In this document: positions 54,545-62,854 of the stretch, in pieces
Layout of the letters: each line of letters opens with the position of its first letter
How positions within the stretch are numbered: position 1 is the first letter of the stretch
Assembly: GCF_021390475.1 (NCBI RefSeq)
Contig: NZ_JAJUWS010000004.1
Span: forward strand, 124,001 to 188,000
DNA length: 64,000 bases
Direction of reading: 5' to 3'
Source of the DNA: Streptomyces sp. ST2-7A
GTDB lineage: Bacteria > Actinomycetota > Actinomycetes > Streptomycetales > Streptomycetaceae
Translations under genes and position numbers: made by a program
The notes under the pieces: model-generated
What the model was told of the DNA's origin: nothing
What the model saw: only the letters and a program-made list of their open reading frames with translations
Databases searched by the model: none

Positions 54545-54575
54545 CCGCGCGGCACCGCCTGTCGGTGCCGCGCGG
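54545..54575. terminator. Strong terminator hairpin after the SDR pair
   Basis: A 12-bp perfect stem (CCGCGCGGCACC at 54545-54556 with 54564-54575) and a 7-base loop, between the SDR stop and the ung start. Confidence 0.7.
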
Positions 54576-54635
54576 TACGTTGCCCATGATCGTCGCTCAT
54601 CCCGAACGGCGAGGCGCGCATCGGAGGTTGGATCC

Positions 54636-55313
54636 GTGATCGACACGCTGCCCGGCGACTGGCAGGCCGTCATGGGCGAGGAGTTGCGGCAGCCCTACTT
54701 CAAGGAGCTGACCGCCTTCGTGGAGGCCGAGCGGGCCGCGGGCCCCGTCTACCCCCCGCCGGATCAGGTCTTCGCCGCCCTGGAGGCCACCCCGTACGAG
54801 GACGTCAGGGTGGTCGTTCTCGGGCAGGACCCCTACCACGGGGAGGGGCAGGGACACGGCCTGGCCTTCTCCGTCCGCCCCGGGGTCCGCGTTCCGCCCT
54901 CCCTGCGCAACATCTACAAGGAACTGCACGCGGATCTCGGCGTCCCCGTCCCCACCATGGGATACCTGATGCCCTGGGCCCGACAGGGCGTCCTGCTGCT
55001 CAACACCGCCCTCACCGTCCGTGCCGGTGAGGCCAACTCCCACCGGGGACGCGGCTGGGAGCGCTTCACCGACGCCGCCATCCGGGCGATCTCCGACCGG
55101 GAGCGTCCGGTGGTCTTCGTGCTGTGGGGGGCGCGGGCGCAGAAGAAGATCCCGCTCATCGACACCGACCGTCACACCGTGGTCACCGGTGCCCACCCCT
55201 CTCCGCTGTCCGCCCGCAAGTTCCTGGGCTCGCGTCCCTTCGGCGCGATCGACGCCGCGCTCGCCCGGCACGGACTGCCCCCCATCGACTGGCGGATCCC
55301 CGACCCCGCGTGA
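54636..55313 (+). CDS. ung: Uracil-DNA glycosylase, family 1
   Basis: A 225-residue enzyme that removes uracil from DNA to start base excision repair. Both active-site motifs are intact: VVVLGQDPYHGEGQGHGLAF (with the catalytic Asp) near residue 64 and TGAHPSPLSARKFLGSRPF (with the catalytic His) near 187. LMPWARQGVLLLNTALTVR lies between. Length fits the family. GTG start after GGAGG-like GGAGGTTGG. Confidence 0.97.
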   Translation: MIDTLPGDWQAVMGEELRQPYFKELTAFVEAERAAGPVYPPPDQVFAALEATPYEDVRVVVLGQDPYHGEGQGHGLAFSVRPGVRVPPSLRNIYKELHADLGVPVPTMGYLMPWARQGVLLLNTALTVRAGEANSHRGRGWERFTDAAIRAISDRERPVVFVLWGARAQKKIPLIDTDRHTVVTGAHPSPLSARKFLGSRPFGAIDAALARHGLPPIDWRIPDPA

Positions 55314-55549
55314 GCGGCACGTCCCACCAAGGCGTTCCCGCGGGCGGACCGGCCGTTGCCCGCGGGCCCGCGGCGTGCACGACCCCGACGCGCCCATCGG
55401 CGGGCCTCCCGTCGCGGCGGGAGGCCCGCGTATGCTGCCGCACACGGCCCCATCCCGATCCCCCCGGCCCGCGCGTTCCCGCCCCGGCCGGGCCGGTGGC
55501 CCACCGGGTGCGGGCCGCCGGACCACCCCACACCCACCGAGGGAGCCCC

Positions 55550-56512
55550 GTGAGGATCGGCGTGATCGGCCTGGGCGACATCGCCCGCAAGGCGTACCTC
55601 CCCGTGCTCACCGCCCTGCCCGGCTGCGAACCCCACCTGCACACCCGCAGCGCCACCACCCTGGAACGGATCGGCGACGCCCATCGGGTGCCCCCCGCCC
55701 ACCGCCACACCGGGCTGGACTCGCTGTTGGACGCCGGACTCGACGCGGCCTTCGTCCATGCCCCCACCGAAACCCACCCGGCCCTGGTGACCGCCCTGCT
55801 GCGGGCGGACGTGCCGGTGTACGTCGACAAGCCGCTCGCCTACGACCTGGCCGAGGCCCAACGGGTCGCCACGCTGGCGGAGGAACGCGGCATCGGTCTC
55901 GCGGTCGGTTTCAACCGCCGCCACGCGCCCGCCTACGCCCAGTGCCTGGAGCACCCCCGCGACCTCATCGTGCTCCAGAAGCACCGCGTCGGTCTGCCGG
56001 AGGACCCCCGTCGCCTGGTGTACGACGACTTCATCCACGTCGTGGACACCCTGCGCTTCCTGGCACCCGGCCCGATCGACCGGGTGACGGTCGACGGCGT
56101 GGTGCGCGAAGGACTGCTCCACCAGGTGGTGCTGCACCTCTCCGGGGACGGCTTCACCGCCCTCGGCACCATGAACCGTCGCTCGGGCTCGGCCGAGGAG
56201 ATCCTGGAGGTCTCCGGCCAGGACACCAAGCGGGAGGTCCGCAATCTGGCCGAGGTCATCGATCACAAGGGCCAACCGAGCCTGCGGCGTCGCGGGGACT
56301 GGGTCCCCCCGGCCCGTCAACGCGGCATCGAACAGGCGGTCCAGGCGTTTCTGCACGACGTGCGCTCGGGGCGCCGGTGCGACATCGCGGACGCCCTGCG
56401 CACACATGAGCTGTGCGAGCGGGTGCTGGACGGCCTGCGGGAGTCGACCGGGGAATTCGACGGGGCCGGTCCGGTTTCGGGGTCCGCCGGATCGTTCGCG
56501 GAGAAGAGCTGA
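55550..56512 (+). CDS. Gfo/Idh/MocA-family NAD(P)-dependent oxidoreductase
   Basis: A 320-residue oxidoreductase. The N-terminal Rossmann motif is IGVIGLGDIARKAYLP, the family Lys is in VYVDKPLAYDLAEA (near residue 94), and VGFNRRHAPAY follows. The remaining beta domain ends with HELCERVLDGL. Substrates are usually sugars, inositols or sugar acids; nothing adjacent indicates which. GAGGGA precedes the GTG start. It is convergent with uppP. Confidence 0.88.
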   Translation: MRIGVIGLGDIARKAYLPVLTALPGCEPHLHTRSATTLERIGDAHRVPPAHRHTGLDSLLDAGLDAAFVHAPTETHPALVTALLRADVPVYVDKPLAYDLAEAQRVATLAEERGIGLAVGFNRRHAPAYAQCLEHPRDLIVLQKHRVGLPEDPRRLVYDDFIHVVDTLRFLAPGPIDRVTVDGVVREGLLHQVVLHLSGDGFTALGTMNRRSGSAEEILEVSGQDTKREVRNLAEVIDHKGQPSLRRRGDWVPPARQRGIEQAVQAFLHDVRSGRRCDIADALRTHELCERVLDGLRESTGEFDGAGPVSGSAGSFAEKS

Positions 56513-56518
56513 ACGGAG

Positions 56519-56562
56519 GGGCCCGGACCGTCCTCCCGGCATCCCGGTGAGGGGCCGGGCCC
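56519..56562. terminator. Bidirectional terminator between convergent genes
   Basis: GGGCCCGG (56519-56526) pairs with CCGGGCCC (56555-56562), in the 53-base space between the Gfo/Idh stop and the uppP stop. Confidence 0.5.
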
Positions 56563-56565
56563 GGT

Positions 56566-57447
56566 TCAGCCGCCGAACTCCTGACCGGCCAGCGGGTCCA
56601 ACACCCCCATCCACACCAGCACCAGGATGAGGATGCCGACGACGATGCGGTACCAGACGAAGGGAGCGAAACTGCGGGTACTGACCCAGTGCATGAACCA
56701 GGCGATGATCGCGTAGCCCACGAAGAAGGCCACCACGGTGGCGAAGATCGTCGGTCCCCAGGAGACGTGGGCCGACTCGTTCCCGATCTCCCCCAGCTCG
56801 TAGAGCCCGGACCCGAAGACGGCGGGGATCGCCAGCAGGAAGGAGTACCGCGCGGCGGCGGCGCGGGTGTACCCCAGGAACAGGCCACCTGTGATGGTGG
56901 TGCCCGAGCGCGACATGCCGGGAATCAGGGCCAGTGCCTGCCACAGGCCGAAGACGATGCCGTCGCGCAGGTTCAGGTCCTCGATCGTCTTGCGCGGCTT
57001 GGCCGCCCGGTGCCGGCCGCCCTGCTCGGCCTGCGTGGCCATCCGGTCGGCCACGGCCAGCGCGATGCCCAGCACGATGAAGCTGAGCGCGATCAGTCGC
57101 AGATCACGGAAGGGGCCCTGGATGGCGTCCTTCAGCAGGATCCCGAGCACACCGATCGGGATCGATCCCAGGATCACCAACCACCCCATGCGGGCGTTGA
57201 GGTCCTGCCGCAGTTCGGGGGTCCACAGGGAACGGGTCCAGGTGGAGACGATGTTCCAGATGTCCTTGCGGAAGTAGATGAGGATCGCCAGTTCGGTGCC
57301 GATCTGGGTGACGGCGGTGAAGGCCGCCCCGGGATCCTCCCAGCCGGCCGCCACGGCGACGAGCCGCAGGTGCGCGCTGGAGGAGATCGGAAGGAACTCG
57401 GTGAGCCCCTGGACGAGCCCGAGAACAAGTGATTCGAACCAAGACAT
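56566..57447 (-). CDS. uppP: Undecaprenyl-diphosphatase (bacitracin resistance family)
   Basis: A 293-residue membrane enzyme that dephosphorylates undecaprenyl diphosphate so the carrier lipid can be reused for wall synthesis. Motifs are GLTEFLPISSSAHLRLV near residue 14 and PGMSRSGTTITGGLFLG near 178, with eight or so membrane helices. The start MSWFESLVLG is chosen because the family begins directly with the first helix; upstream codons encode low-complexity repeats. It lies 76 bases after the VTT-family gene on the same strand and is probably co-transcribed with it. Confidence 0.95.
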   Translation of the reverse strand: MSWFESLVLGLVQGLTEFLPISSSAHLRLVAVAAGWEDPGAAFTAVTQIGTELAILIYFRKDIWNIVSTWTRSLWTPELRQDLNARMGWLVILGSIPIGVLGILLKDAIQGPFRDLRLIALSFIVLGIALAVADRMATQAEQGGRHRAAKPRKTIEDLNLRDGIVFGLWQALALIPGMSRSGTTITGGLFLGYTRAAAARYSFLLAIPAVFGSGLYELGEIGNESAHVSWGPTIFATVVAFFVGYAIIAWFMHWVSTRSFAPFVWYRIVVGILILVLVWMGVLDPLAGQEFGG

Positions 57448-57471
57448 GGCGCTGCGTGCTCGTCCCTCGGT

Positions 57472-57507
57472 GATGTCGGTGGTATCGGTGGTATCGGTGG
57501 TGTCAAG
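57472..57507. repeat. 9-bp tandem repeat in the uppP leader
   Basis: Four imperfect 9-base units (GATGTCGGT, GGTATCGGT, GGTATCGGT, GGTGTCAAG) lie 25-60 bases upstream of the uppP start. The number of units could vary and affect the leader. Confidence 0.6.
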
Positions 57508-57523
57508 GATGATCGTCGGTGGA

Positions 57524-58351
57524 TCAGGTCGAAATGGTAGGGCCATCCGATGGAAGGCCCGGCTCGAGGGTCGGGTTCCGGATGCTCCCACCCGTCGCCC
57601 CACCCGTCGTTCGTCCCCTTCCGGGGCGTCGCCCGCGCCGGGTGATGACGACGGAGGCCGCCCAGGCGAGGGCGATGATTCCAACAGCGGTGAGGAAAAC
57701 GGGAGATGAGGGTTGATCGGCCCTGCTCGCGGCCACACAGTACGCGGTCGTCAGCGGAATCGTGCCCACCGTGGTCGCGGTCAGGAAGGTGGCCGGTCCG
57801 ATGCGTCCGAAGGCCGCCGCCGCGGTGACCCCGGGAAACGGCATCATCGGGATCAGTCGCGCCACGACCACCGCGGTGAACCCCCGCCTCCCCGTCCACC
57901 GGTCGGCGGCGCACACCAGTGAGGGCGGTAGCCGACGACGCACCCCGGCCCGTCCCCAACGCCGCAGCGCGGTGAAGCCGATCGCCGCACCCAGGACCGT
58001 GCCGACCACCGCTGCCAGGGTGCCGACCACTGCTCCCAGGACTCCGCCCGCCACCAGGTTCATCAGCGGGCGCGGCACCATCAACGCGGTGAGCAGGGCG
58101 TATCCGAGGACGAAGAACACCGGTACCCACGGCGCGGGCACCGCTTCGAGGAACTCGGCGACCCCCGCCGCCGTCACCGTCTCCGATCCCGCGCCGAACA
58201 GGGCGAAAGCCCCCGCGACGGCCGCGGGCACGCCCACCAGGGCCAGCGCCACGAGCCCGGCGGTCCACCACCGGGCGGCGGCCGAGGGGCCCGTCCCGGC
58301 CGGATCGGGGGACGGCTCGTGGTCGCCGGGTATCGGGGGGTCGCGGAACAT
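57524..58351 (-). CDS. VTT/TVP38 (SNARE-associated Golgi) family membrane protein
   Basis: A 275-residue membrane protein. The VTT core is FVLGYALLTALMVPRPLMNL, VAGGVLGAVVGTLAAVVGTV and VVVARLIPMMPFPGVTAAAA with FGRIGPATFLTATTVGTIPL, as in TVP38/DedA-superfamily proteins, some of which flip lipids including undecaprenyl phosphate. Being directly upstream of uppP in the same operon, it may help recycle the same carrier lipid; this is inference. Basic Gly/Arg tail of about 35 residues. Confidence 0.87.
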   Translation of the reverse strand: MFRDPPIPGDHEPSPDPAGTGPSAAARWWTAGLVALALVGVPAAVAGAFALFGAGSETVTAAGVAEFLEAVPAPWVPVFFVLGYALLTALMVPRPLMNLVAGGVLGAVVGTLAAVVGTVLGAAIGFTALRRWGRAGVRRRLPPSLVCAADRWTGRRGFTAVVVARLIPMMPFPGVTAAAAFGRIGPATFLTATTVGTIPLTTAYCVAASRADQPSSPVFLTAVGIIALAWAASVVITRRGRRPGRGRTTGGATGGSIRNPTLEPGLPSDGPTIST

Positions 58352-58426
58352 CGACCGAGCCTAGCCGATGGGCCCGTGCCGCCCCCCGGCCGGGCGGGAG
58401 GCGGCGAGGAGGGGCACACTGGGTCG

Positions 58427-59431
58427 GTGTCCCGAGCAGAACACCCTTCACCCGTTTCGCCCGCTTCCGCCTCCCCGCCCTTCCGGGTACCTCCCAACGC
58501 CCGGGGACACGTGGATCCCGAGGGGGTCGGAGCCGCCTCCCCGGCGCACGTCCCCGGGGCGCGGGCGACGGGGGACGGGAAGGTGGAAACGGAGCCCCTC
58601 CCGGTGGTGGTCACGGTCGACTCCGGTGTCGCCCGACTGCTGCCGGACCTCGACCGTCGCCGGGCCCGGCTGCTGACCCTGGACGGCGCCCCGCAGTCCT
58701 GGGTGGACCCCGACGATCCCGAACGACTGGAATTCGAATACGTTCGGCACATCGCCGCCCTGCTGACGACCGCGATGCCGGGGGAGGGTCCGGTGGACGC
58801 CCTCCACCTGGGCGGGGGGGCGCTGACCCTCCCGCGGTGGCTGCAGCACCTGCGGCCGGGTTCCCGACAACTGGTGGTCGAGCACGACGCGGCACTGGCC
58901 GCGCTGGTGGTCGAGCACCTGCCGCTGCCGGCGGGCGCGCCCATCCGGATCCGGGTCGCCGACGCCCGCGACGCGCTGGAGGAGGTGCCGGAGGACGGCG
59001 TGGACGTGGTGGTGGCCGACGTGTGGGCGGGCAACCGGATTCCCGCCCGGTGCACCACCATCGGATTCGCCCGGGCCGCGGCCCGGGCCGTGCGGCCGGC
59101 CGGCCTGCACGTCGCGAACCTGGCCGACGCCGCCCCCCTCGACTTCGCACGGTCCCAGTTGGCGGCCCTGCGCGAGGTTTTCGCCCACGTGTACGTGATC
59201 ACCGAGCCGTCCGTTCTGCGGGGGCGGAGGTACGGAAACCTGGTGGTGGCCGCCTCGCACCGTCCGTTGGATCCGCGGGAGCCCACCCGACGGGTCGCCG
59301 CCGACCCCTTCCCGGCACGGTTGGTGCTCGGGGACGAGGTCGATCGACTGATCGGGGACGCCCGCCCGCCGTCCGAGGAGGAGGCGGCGCCCTCGCCGGC
59401 CCCCCCACCCGGCACCTTCCGGTTGCGCTGA
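58427..59431 (+). CDS. Spermidine synthase-like (fused/orphan) methyltransferase-fold protein
   Basis: A 334-residue protein. After a disordered 55-residue leader, the spermidine-synthase-like Rossmann fold is recognisable: EFEYVRHIAALLTTAM, ALHLGGGALTLPRWLQHL (motif I) near residue 127, LVVEHDAALAALVVEHL with the acidic ribose contact, and DGVDVVVADVWAGNRIPARC near 190. The polyamine-binding acidic residues of true SpeE are not obvious, so it may be a related enzyme of unknown substrate. GCGAGGAGGGG lies upstream of the GTG. Confidence 0.82.
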   Translation: MSRAEHPSPVSPASASPPFRVPPNARGHVDPEGVGAASPAHVPGARATGDGKVETEPLPVVVTVDSGVARLLPDLDRRRARLLTLDGAPQSWVDPDDPERLEFEYVRHIAALLTTAMPGEGPVDALHLGGGALTLPRWLQHLRPGSRQLVVEHDAALAALVVEHLPLPAGAPIRIRVADARDALEEVPEDGVDVVVADVWAGNRIPARCTTIGFARAAARAVRPAGLHVANLADAAPLDFARSQLAALREVFAHVYVITEPSVLRGRRYGNLVVAASHRPLDPREPTRRVAADPFPARLVLGDEVDRLIGDARPPSEEEAAPSPAPPPGTFRLR

Positions 59432-59458
59432 GGGGATCGCGCCGGGCGGAGGTGTGCC

Positions 59459-59516
59459 GGGTAACCCGTTCGAGGCGGGGACGCCCCTCCCCGAACGAGT
59501 TACCCATTGGTAATAT
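59459..59516. promoter_or_regulatory. Nested palindromes and leaderless promoter of the thioesterase gene
   Basis: GGGTAACCCGTTCG (59459-59472) pairs with CGAACGAGTTACCC (59492-59505) with one mismatch. A second dyad TTACC-CATT-GGTAA (59500-59513) shares the right arm. A good -10 box TAATAT (59511-59516) ends six bases before the ATG, so transcription should start at or near the start codon. A repressor binding the repeated GGTAAC-type half-sites would cover the promoter; the outer hairpin could also end the upstream transcript. Confidence 0.6.
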
Positions 59517-59522
59517 CCTGGC

Positions 59523-60026
59523 ATGACTCGACCTCGGCCTTCAGTAGGCGAACAATTGATCGAGGCCGTCCCCCTGGCACGCACCCTCGGCCTCGAGGTG
59601 ACAGAGGTGGGCCCCGGTCGTGCCGTCGTCGTACTGCCGGACCGACCCGCTCATCACAACCACCTCGGCGGTCCGCACGCCGGAGCCGCCTTCACCCTCG
59701 CGGAGACCGCGAGCGGCGCCGTCGTCCTCGCGGCCTTCGGCCGACTGCTGGACCGCGCCGTCCCGCTGGCCGTCCGCGCCGAGATCGCCTATCACAAGCT
59801 CGCCATGGGGGAACTCGTGGCCACCGCCGAGCTCGGACGCCCCGCCGCCGAGGTGGAGGCCGAACTCGAGGCGGGAACCCGCCCCGAGTTCCCCGTCCGC
59901 GTCACCATCCGCCGGGCCGACGGGGACACCACCGCCTCGATGACCGTCGTGTGGACGCTGCGACCCGGTGCGCCCCCGCCCGCCGCGGTGCCCGCCGAGG
60001 GGGGAGAAGCCGACGCCCCGGGATGA
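59523..60026 (+). CDS. PaaI/DUF4442-type hotdog thioesterase
   Basis: A 167-residue hotdog-fold protein of the PaaI/DUF4442 thioesterase group. HNHLGGPHAGAAFTLAETAS near residue 46 carries the HxxxGxxHxG-type active-site region, followed by SGAVVLAAFGRLLDRAVPLA and IAYHKLAMGELVATAELG. Substrate is unknown; such enzymes hydrolyse acyl-CoA. The promoter looks leaderless, with TAATAT six bases before the ATG, and is flanked by palindromes suggestive of repression. Confidence 0.87.
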   Translation: MTRPRPSVGEQLIEAVPLARTLGLEVTEVGPGRAVVVLPDRPAHHNHLGGPHAGAAFTLAETASGAVVLAAFGRLLDRAVPLAVRAEIAYHKLAMGELVATAELGRPAAEVEAELEAGTRPEFPVRVTIRRADGDTTASMTVVWTLRPGAPPPAAVPAEGGEADAPG

Positions 60027-60107
60027 GCCGCGACATCGGTTAGGCTTCCGGCGTGCGCCGTCGGGCGCCACGCCGGTAAGCGGCACGGGACACGGGAGGA
60101 CCGGCGG

Positions 60108-60839
60108 GTGGAGATCAACGCATGGCTGGCGACAATTCCGCCATTGGCGGTGTACACGCTGGTCACCGTCGTCATCCTGATCGAGATGCTCGGCGTCCCC
60201 CTACCCGGCGAGATCATTCTCGTCAGCGCGGCGCTGCTCGCCTCACAGGGTGTCGTCGACCCACTGTGGGTGGGGGTGTGCGCCACCGTCGGCGCCTGCG
60301 TCGGGGACTCCCTCGGCTACCTGATCGGACGCAAGGGGGGCAGACCCCTGTTCGCCCGTCTGGGGCGCAGATTCCCCCGCCACTTCTCGGAGACCAACAT
60401 CGCCGCGGCCGAACGCGCCTTCCATCGCTGGGGCGCGTGGGCGGTCTTCTTCGGCCGCTTCATCGCCCTGCTGCGCATCTTCGCCGGCCCCCTCGCCGGG
60501 GTGCTGCGGATGCCCTACGGGAAGTTCCTCGCCGCGGACCTGCCCGGCGGGATCCTGTGGGCCGGCGGCACCACCGCGGTGATCTACTACCTCGGGGTGA
60601 TCGCCCAGCAGTGGCTGCACCGCTTCTCCTGGGTCGGCCTGCTGATCGCGGTCCTCGCCGGGGCGCTGAGCACCTGGTACATCAAACGTCGCGCCGGCCG
60701 GGCCACCGCCCGGCTGATGGGGGCGGAGCCGGCCACCGATCCCGCCCCGACCCCGGGGGAGTCCGCCGACGAGACCACCGCGACGACCCCGGAGGGCGGA
60801 TCCACCACGCGCTCTGCCCCCGTCGCCGTCACCGACTGA
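60108..60839 (+). CDS. DedA-family membrane protein
   Basis: A 243-residue DedA protein with about six membrane helices. Family hallmarks are VVILIEMLGVPLPGEIILVS near residue 20, GDSLGYLIGRKGGRPL near 65, FHRWGAWAVFFGRFIALLRI near 105 (with the conserved Arg residues) and FAGPLAGVLRMPYGKFLAAD. DedA proteins are linked to undecaprenyl-phosphate or other lipid recycling and proton-dependent transport. The C-terminal 45 residues are hydrophilic and Thr/Glu-rich. GTG start after GGGAGGA. The acetyltransferase gene follows 50 bases later. Confidence 0.93.
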   Translation: MEINAWLATIPPLAVYTLVTVVILIEMLGVPLPGEIILVSAALLASQGVVDPLWVGVCATVGACVGDSLGYLIGRKGGRPLFARLGRRFPRHFSETNIAAAERAFHRWGAWAVFFGRFIALLRIFAGPLAGVLRMPYGKFLAADLPGGILWAGGTTAVIYYLGVIAQQWLHRFSWVGLLIAVLAGALSTWYIKRRAGRATARLMGAEPATDPAPTPGESADETTATTPEGGSTTRSAPVAVTD

Positions 60840-60889
60840 CCACCCGTTCCCCCGTCGATCCGCGGGCCGTGGTGGACGCAAGGAGTTCC

Positions 60890-61741
60890 GTGCCCGTTCG
60901 TCCCCGGGCGGCGCTCGGTCGCCTCGCCTCCCGAACCCTGCACGCCGCGTGGCGCGGTCTGCAACGCGCCGGCGCGGTCACCGCCGACCGCCCCGGTCCG
61001 CACGCCTTCCGCCGCATCGGTCCCGGCACCCGCCTGGCGTTTCCCCAGGGCACGGTCTTCGGCACGCCCTGGATGGAACTGGGCGCGCACTGCGTGATCG
61101 CCCGGGACGTCACCCTGGCCGCCGGGATGCTCCCCGACCTCGACCTGGGCGAGGGCTCCCGGATCGTGCTGGGGGACGGTGTCGTCCTGGGACGCGGAAC
61201 CCACGTGGTCGCCGACGCGCCCGTCACCATCGGTGACGACGTCCACATCGGTCCGCACTGCTACCTGACCTCGACCAACCACTCCTACGACGACCCGCAC
61301 CGACCCGTCGGCCTGCAGTGGCCGCGCTCGGCGCCGGTCACCATAGGGGACGGCGCCTGGCTGGGCACCGGCTCGGTGATACTGCCCGGCGTCCGACTCG
61401 GTCGCAACGTCGTGGTGGCCGCCGGCTCCGTGGTGCGCGAGGACGTGCCCGACCACGCGGTGGTCGCCGGCACGCCGGCACGGATCGTGCGTCGCTGGGA
61501 TCCCGAACACGGCTGGCGGCCACCCCTGCGCACCCCCGCCCCCGTGCCATTGCCCGAGGGGATCACCGCCGAGCAGTTGCGTCACCTGGCGGAGGCGGAG
61601 GCCGGCGGGGCCGGCCCGGAGCGGCTCCCCGGGCCGACCGACGGGCCGGCCGGCCGTGTCCCGGAGGACGGCTCCGTCCGGCGGCGAACCGGGGGCCTCA
61701 GGCCATCCGGCCGTACTCGATCGCCGGGCACCGGTCCATGA
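60890..61741 (+). CDS. Hexapeptide-repeat (LbH) acetyltransferase
   Basis: A 283-residue left-handed beta-helix transferase. Repeats such as IVLGDGVVLGRGTHVVADAP, VTIGDDVHIGPHCYLTSTNH and VTIGDGAWLGTGSVILPGVR end with the family close VVAAGSVVREDVPDHAVVAG, TPARIVRRWD. The His in STNHSYDDP is the likely catalytic residue, as in maltose and galactoside O-acetyltransferases. The 60-residue C-terminus is low-complexity. AAGGAG precedes the GTG at 60890. The acceptor is unknown. Its 3' end overlaps the convergent CoA-binding gene by 44 bases. Confidence 0.87.
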   Translation: MPVRPRAALGRLASRTLHAAWRGLQRAGAVTADRPGPHAFRRIGPGTRLAFPQGTVFGTPWMELGAHCVIARDVTLAAGMLPDLDLGEGSRIVLGDGVVLGRGTHVVADAPVTIGDDVHIGPHCYLTSTNHSYDDPHRPVGLQWPRSAPVTIGDGAWLGTGSVILPGVRLGRNVVVAAGSVVREDVPDHAVVAGTPARIVRRWDPEHGWRPPLRTPAPVPLPEGITAEQLRHLAEAEAGGAGPERLPGPTDGPAGRVPEDGSVRRRTGGLRPSGRTRSPGTGP

Positions 61742-62114
61742 CCATGGCCAGGCCGGCCTCCCGAACCCGCCGATAAGCCTCCGGGTCGATCACCCCGAGC
61801 TGGAACCACACCGCACGCGCGCCCACCGCGATCGCGTCGTCGGCCACGGCGCCGGCCGCCCCGGAACGGACGAAGACGTCCACCACGTCCACCGGGAACG
61901 GCACCTCCCGCAGCGAGGCCCACCCCTTCTCACCCAGTACCGTCTCCGCCCGCGGATGCACCGGTACCACCCGCTTGCCCATCCGCTGCAGCAGCGCCGC
62001 CACGCCGTGGGCGGCCCGCTCGCGGTTGTTCGACAACCCCACCACCGCCCAGGTGTCACCCGCGTCCCGCAGGATCGCGCGCACCGTCTCGTCGTCTCCG
62101 TACGTCTCGACCAT
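61698..62114 (-). CDS. CoA-binding domain protein (YccU-like)
   Basis: A 138-residue stand-alone CoA-binding (Rossmann) protein. WAVVGLSNNRERAAHGVAAL near residue 16, GKRVVPVHPRAETVLGEKGW, and VDVVDVFVRSGAAGAVADDA are typical. Function is unknown beyond probable CoA binding. ATG 62114 gives the usual family length; an open frame extends upstream to 62219 but adds unrelated residues and would collide with the divergent YigZ-type gene. Confidence 0.88.
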   Translation of the reverse strand: MVETYGDDETVRAILRDAGDTWAVVGLSNNRERAAHGVAALLQRMGKRVVPVHPRAETVLGEKGWASLREVPFPVDVVDVFVRSGAAGAVADDAIAVGARAVWFQLGVIDPEAYRRVREAGLAMVMDRCPAIEYGRMA

Positions 62115-62217
62115 GTCCACGGCAACCACCGCGTACACGCCCGCATTCCGCGCTGCCCGTGCCACTCCGACAGCCCCACCGCTCCGCCGGCCGGCGCCCG
62201 CCCGATACGCTGACCAC

Positions 62218-62829
62218 ATGCCGGACCGCTACCTGACCGTGCCCGGTGAGGGCGTCCACGAGGTCGAGATCAACCGGTCCCGCTTCCGCTGCGTGGTGGC
62301 CCCCGTCGCCGACGAGACCGCCGCCCGTGCCCTGATCGCGGACCTGCGTGCCGAGCACCCCACCGCGAGCCACACCTGCCACGCCTACGTGCTGGGCGCG
62401 GACGCCGCCGTCCGACGTTGCGACGACGACGGCGAACCGGCCGGCACCGCCGGCGCCCCCATGCTGCGGATGCTGCTCCACCGCGGGGTTCGCGACACCG
62501 CGGCCGTGGTCACCCGCTGGTTCGGCGGCACCAAGCTCGGCGCGGGCGGTCTGATCCGCGCCTACGGCGGCGTGGTGGGGGAGACCCTGGACCGGGTGGG
62601 CACCGTCGAACGCCGCCGCACCCGCACCCTCCGGGTCACCGTCGGCCACGACCGCGCCGGACGGTTGGAACACGACCTGCGCGCCGATGGGCTCGCCGTC
62701 CTCGACGTCCGGCACGCCTCCCGGGTCACCATCGACCTCGCCGTGCCGGAGGCCGAGCTGGAGGAGGTCGGCGCCCGCATCGCCGACGCCACCGCCGGCA
62801 CCGCCCGCACCGAGACCCTCCCGGGCTGA
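62218..62829 (+). CDS. YigZ/IMPACT family protein
   Basis: A 203-residue YigZ (UPF0029/IMPACT) protein. The signature AHTYVLG-type CHAYVLGADAA, DDGEPAGTAGAPMLRMLLHR near residue 72 and VVTRWFGGTKLGAGGLIRAY near 99 are complete, followed by the small C-terminal ferredoxin-like domain. The eukaryotic relative IMPACT modulates translation control; the bacterial role is unclear. It is divergent from the CoA-binding gene and convergent with the MocR-type gene, leaving only 25 bases between the latter two stops. Confidence 0.92.
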   Translation: MPDRYLTVPGEGVHEVEINRSRFRCVVAPVADETAARALIADLRAEHPTASHTCHAYVLGADAAVRRCDDDGEPAGTAGAPMLRMLLHRGVRDTAAVVTRWFGGTKLGAGGLIRAYGGVVGETLDRVGTVERRRTRTLRVTVGHDRAGRLEHDLRADGLAVLDVRHASRVTIDLAVPEAELEEVGARIADATAGTARTETLPG

Positions 62830-62854
62830 GGACGAGGAGGAGCCGGCCCCCTCC

